In this document: positions 7,955 through 9,870 of the stretch, in pieces
Numbering within the stretch: the first letter of the stretch is position 1
Layout of the letters: every line of letters begins with the position of its first letter
Assembly: GCA_015904075.1 (NCBI GenBank)
Contig: JABMDH010000056.1
Span: 48,030 to 57,899, forward strand
Source: Nitrospira sp.
GTDB lineage: Bacteria; Nitrospirota; Nitrospiria; Nitrospirales; Nitrospiraceae
Direction: 5' to 3'
DNA length: 9,870 bases
Notes under the pieces: generated by a model
Databases searched by the model: none
Told to the model about the DNA's origin: nothing
What the model saw: only the letters and a program-made list of their open reading frames with translations
Made by a program: the position numbers and the translations under genes

Positions 7955-8375
7955 GCTGAAGCGTCAGACGCCGCTCGAGATTCTTTCGTTCGGTGATATC
8001 CGTATAGGTGCCGAGAACGCGGAGAGGTGTGCCATCCGGCGTCCGCGCAACGATCTTATTTCGCTCAAACACCCATTTATACGAGCCGTCCTTGCACCGC
8101 ATCCAGTGTTCATCGTCAAACATCGGAGTTTCATCCTGAATACATTGCTGAAGCGCTGCCATAAACTTCGGCTGGTCGTCCGGATGGAAAGGATAGGACC
8201 CTTCATCCTGCGCATAGCCGAATATGTCCTTCCATCCGCCGGAGAATCGCACGCTGTTTGTGGCGACATTCCAATCCCATAGACCGATGCCGCTGCCTTC
8301 AAAGGCAAACTCCCAGTACTCATCGCTCATACGGCGTACCGGTTCGGCAGGATTGTCAGAAGACGAAGAGATCAT
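7632..8375 (-). pseudogene. N-terminal fragment of the hybrid kinase (PAS plus start of GAF), truncated by a frameshift
   Basis: 247-aa frame that starts the kinase gene. The ATG at 8375 is preceded by AGGA about 8 nt upstream on the minus strand. Residues about 16-130 form a PAS domain (GIGLWDWNVATNSVRFSGGW, then WMRCKDGSYKWVFERN and TDITERKNLE). From 136 a GAF domain begins ([30 protein letters not shown]). Correct sequence ends near residue 190 (QRLRCHA). From there a 52-bp tandem duplication shifts the frame, and about 57 unrelated residues follow before a stop at 7632. Removing one repeat copy joins this frame exactly to the main part, giving a predicted 1501-aa protein with six PAS domains, one GAF, the kinase core and two receivers. 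Unless the duplication is an artefact or is reversed, this product lacks all kinase domains. Confidence 0.85.
7753..7856. repeat. 52-bp tandem duplication inside the kinase GAF domain
   Basis: Copy 1 (7753-7804) and copy 2 (7805-7856) are directly adjacent and identical except for one base (A against C in TCTCTGAGCCGG / TCTCTGCGCCGG). Both encode [17 protein letters not shown] in the proper frame, and the mismatch is a silent alanine codon change (GCT or GCG). As 52 is not a multiple of 3, the duplication breaks the gene. Deleting one copy restores the frame: (4558-52)/3 = 1502 codons. Confidence 0.95.
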
Positions 8376-8511
8376 GCGGGCATCCTATACGTCACGAGGT
8401 GAATCCTAATCAGGCAATGTCCGGACCAAAAGATGCGTACTGAAGACAAGATTCCCTACCTGTGTCGGAGCAGAGGGCTGACATGAACCATCACGGCAGA
8501 ACCATTTTTTA

Positions 8512-8537
8512 AATTCACAGATTTTGCAATTCACAGA
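8512..8537. repeat. Pair of 10-bp direct repeats upstream of the kinase
   Basis: AATTCACAGA occurs at 8512-8521 and 8528-8537, start to start 16 nt, in the A/T-rich part of the gap about 140-160 nt before the kinase start. A regulator binding pair is possible; chance is not excluded. Confidence 0.3.
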
Positions 8538-8743
8538 CCCCTGCACCCTCTGAAAGGACAAGGATGTTCCTCCTCCATATCTTCTCGGACTTTGCCGGGG
8601 ATTCTTGATAGGGCCAACAGACTAAATCAGCTACTCGGGCAACAGCAGGGAAGACAGCGATTATGCGAGGTTACAAAACAGGCGGCGTCATCTCAACGAG
8701 ACGGTGCGGAGACAAATGGTGTCAGGGGAAAGAGATCCCACCC

Positions 8744-8763
8744 CGCGCGATGATTATCGCGCG
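8744..8763 (-). terminator. GC-rich hairpin just after ettA, possible terminator
   Basis: Perfect 8-bp stem CGCGCGAT (8744-8751) / ATCGCGCG (8756-8763) with a 4-nt loop, 21 nt past the ettA stop. On the minus strand it is followed after about 9 nt by a TCTCTTTCC pyrimidine stretch rather than a clean T-run. A transcription stop or an mRNA 3'-end stabiliser is plausible. Confidence 0.45.
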
Positions 8764-8784
8764 AGGCACGATCGCAGAAGATCT

Positions 8785-9870
8785 CTACTGGCGCGTGAGT
8801 TTCCGGTAGCGAATCCGGTGGGGCTGATCGGCGTCCTTGCCGAGCCGTCTTTTCCGATCCGCTTCGTACTCACTATAGTTGCCCTCAAACCAGACGATTT
8901 TACTGTCGCCCTCAAACGCCAGAATATGCGTCGCAATACGGTCGAGGAACCACCGGTCGTGGCTGCTGATGACGGCGCAGCCGGCGAAGTTTTCCAGCCC
9001 TTCTTCCAGCGCCCGCAAGGTATTCACATCCAAATCGTTCGTCGGCTCGTCCAGGATGATAAGATTCGCCCCCTCCTTCAGCATGCGAGCCAGGTGGACA
9101 CGATTGCGCTCGCCGCCTGAGAGCTCCTTCACCTTCTTCTGTTGATCGCTCCCGGCAAAGTTGAAGCGGGCACAGTAGCCTCTGGCATTGACCTCCATCT
9201 TGCCGAGCTTGACGGTGTCCTGGCCTTCGGAAATGATTTCATACACCGTTTTGTTCCCGTCCAAACTGCGGTCCTGATCGACATAGCCGAGCTTCACCGT
9301 CTCGCCGATCTTGATCGACCCCGCATCCGGCTTCTCCTTGCCGATGATCATCTTGAACATGGTGGTTTTACCGGCGCCGTTCGGCCCGATCACCCCGACG
9401 ATCCCGCCCTTCGGCAGGCTGAAACTCACGTTCTCATACAGCAGGTTATCGCCGAAGGCCTTGCCGATCCCCTTGGCTTCAACCACGATGTCGCCCAGCC
9501 GTGGTCCCGGCGGAATGTAAATTTCCAAATCCTCCGCCACATTGTCTTGCCGTTGATTGACCAGCTCCTCATAGCGATTCAACCGCGCCTTGCCCTTGGA
9601 TTGACGGGCCTTGGGTGACATTCTGATCCATTCGAGTTCATGTTCCAGCGTCTTTTGGCGCTTCGACTCCGCCTTCTCTTCCTTTTCCAATCGATCTTTC
9701 TTCTGCTCCAACCAGGACGTGTAGTTGCCCTGGAAGGGAATGCCGTGGCCACGGTCCAATTCCAGAATCCATCCGGCCACGTTGTCGAGGAAGTAGCGGT
9801 CGTGGGTCACGGCAATGACCGTACCCTTGTATTGCTGCAAATGTTGCTCGAGCCATTGAACCGACTCGGC
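8785..9870 (-). CDS. ettA: Energy-dependent translational throttle protein EttA, ABC-F ATPase (N-terminus beyond window)
   Basis: EttA is a soluble ABC-F protein that binds the ribosomal E site and gates the first peptide bond according to ATP/ADP level. The visible 361 residues cover the end of ABC domain 1 ([30 protein letters not shown] with the switch His), the linker with the EttA-type segment [19 protein letters not shown], and IPPGPRLGD. The complete second ABC domain follows: Walker [10 protein letters not shown], signature LSGGE, Walker [13 protein letters not shown] and switch [16 protein letters not shown]. The C-terminus ([12 protein letters not shown]) resembles that of E. coli EttA. 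The linker and the closeness to EttA argue against Uup or an antibiotic-resistance ABC-F protein. The open frame reaches the window edge without a stop, so about 195 residues are missing if the usual length of about 555 applies. It reads on the same strand as the kinase but is separated from it by 409 bp, so probably not one operon. Confidence 0.95.
   Translation of the reverse strand, partial: AESVQWLEQHLQQYKGTVIAVTHDRYFLDNVAGWILELDRGHGIPFQGNYTSWLEQKKDRLEKEEKAESKRQKTLEHELEWIRMSPKARQSKGKARLNRYEELVNQRQDNVAEDLEIYIPPGPRLGDIVVEAKGIGKAFGDNLLYENVSFSLPKGGIVGVIGPNGAGKTTMFKMIIGKEKPDAGSIKIGETVKLGYVDQDRSLDGNKTVYEIISEGQDTVKLGKMEVNARGYCARFNFAGSDQQKKVKELSGGERNRVHLARMLKEGANLIILDEPTNDLDVNTLRALEEGLENFAGCAVISSHDRWFLDRIATHILAFEGDSKIVWFEGNYSEYEADRKRRLGKDADQPHRIRYRKLTRQ

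Larger units (their letters stand above)
8376..8784. other. Intergenic region between ettA and the kinase, no gene seen
   Basis: About 410 bp with no supported coding sequence, tRNA or known RNA. It contains an A/T-rich patch around 8500-8530, two direct copies of AATTCACAGA (8512-8521 and 8528-8537, 16 nt apart) and a GC-rich hairpin near the ettA end. It must hold the kinase promoter, but I could not pick a -35/-10 pair with confidence. Confidence 0.5.

Noticed and set aside
3818..8375. Programmed ribosomal frameshift joining the two kinase frames
   Set aside because: The frame change coincides exactly with the 52-bp duplication. A frameshift alone would leave duplicated residues inside the GAF domain, and no slippery heptamer was noticed there.

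Overview
The window comes from a Gram-negative-type, GC-rich bacterial chromosome. It carries a hopanoid C-3 methylase (HpnR), a large multi-PAS hybrid histidine kinase, EttA, and small housekeeping genes. Gene content and protein style fit Nitrospirota (Nitrospira-like) best, but this is an impression from family knowledge, not a search result. No transposase, integrase, phage gene, CRISPR array, tRNA or rRNA is visible.

Layout from left to right. 1-1172 (-): most of hpnR, cut by the left edge, with a very strong Shine-Dalgarno and a plausible sigma70-type promoter. 1173-1494: a divergent intergenic region with an imperfect inverted repeat. 1495-1803 (+): a small HTH plus zinc-ribbon regulator. 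1854-2078 (+): a small TPR-like lipoprotein, preceded by nested palindromes in the 50-nt gap. 2109-2921 (-) and 2921-3562 (-): a DUF1295 membrane protein (steroid 5-alpha-reductase/ICMT-like) and an RmlD-like NAD(P)-dependent reductase, joined by a TAATG stop/start overlap. The reductase appears to have lost an internal block that should hold its catalytic residues. 3818-8375 (-): one hybrid sensor kinase gene (PAS, GAF, five more PAS, HisKA, HATPase, two receivers), split into two frames by a 52-bp tandem duplication. 8376-8784: a gap with no gene. 8785-9870 (-): the C-terminal two thirds of ettA, cut by the right edge.

No single new system was found. The best second looks are two structural lesions in adjacent genes. 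The first is a 52-bp near-perfect tandem repeat (7753-7804 and 7805-7856): deleting one copy arithmetically restores a single 1501-aa kinase. The second is the internally shortened reductase at about 3329-3333. Each could be real gene decay, reversible switching (for the repeat) or an assembly join artefact. The two repeat copies differ by one base that is synonymous in the kinase frame, which argues against a very recent slippage event and is compatible with joined strain variants. HpnR is also notable, because it makes 3-methylhopanoids, which are used as lipid biomarkers.
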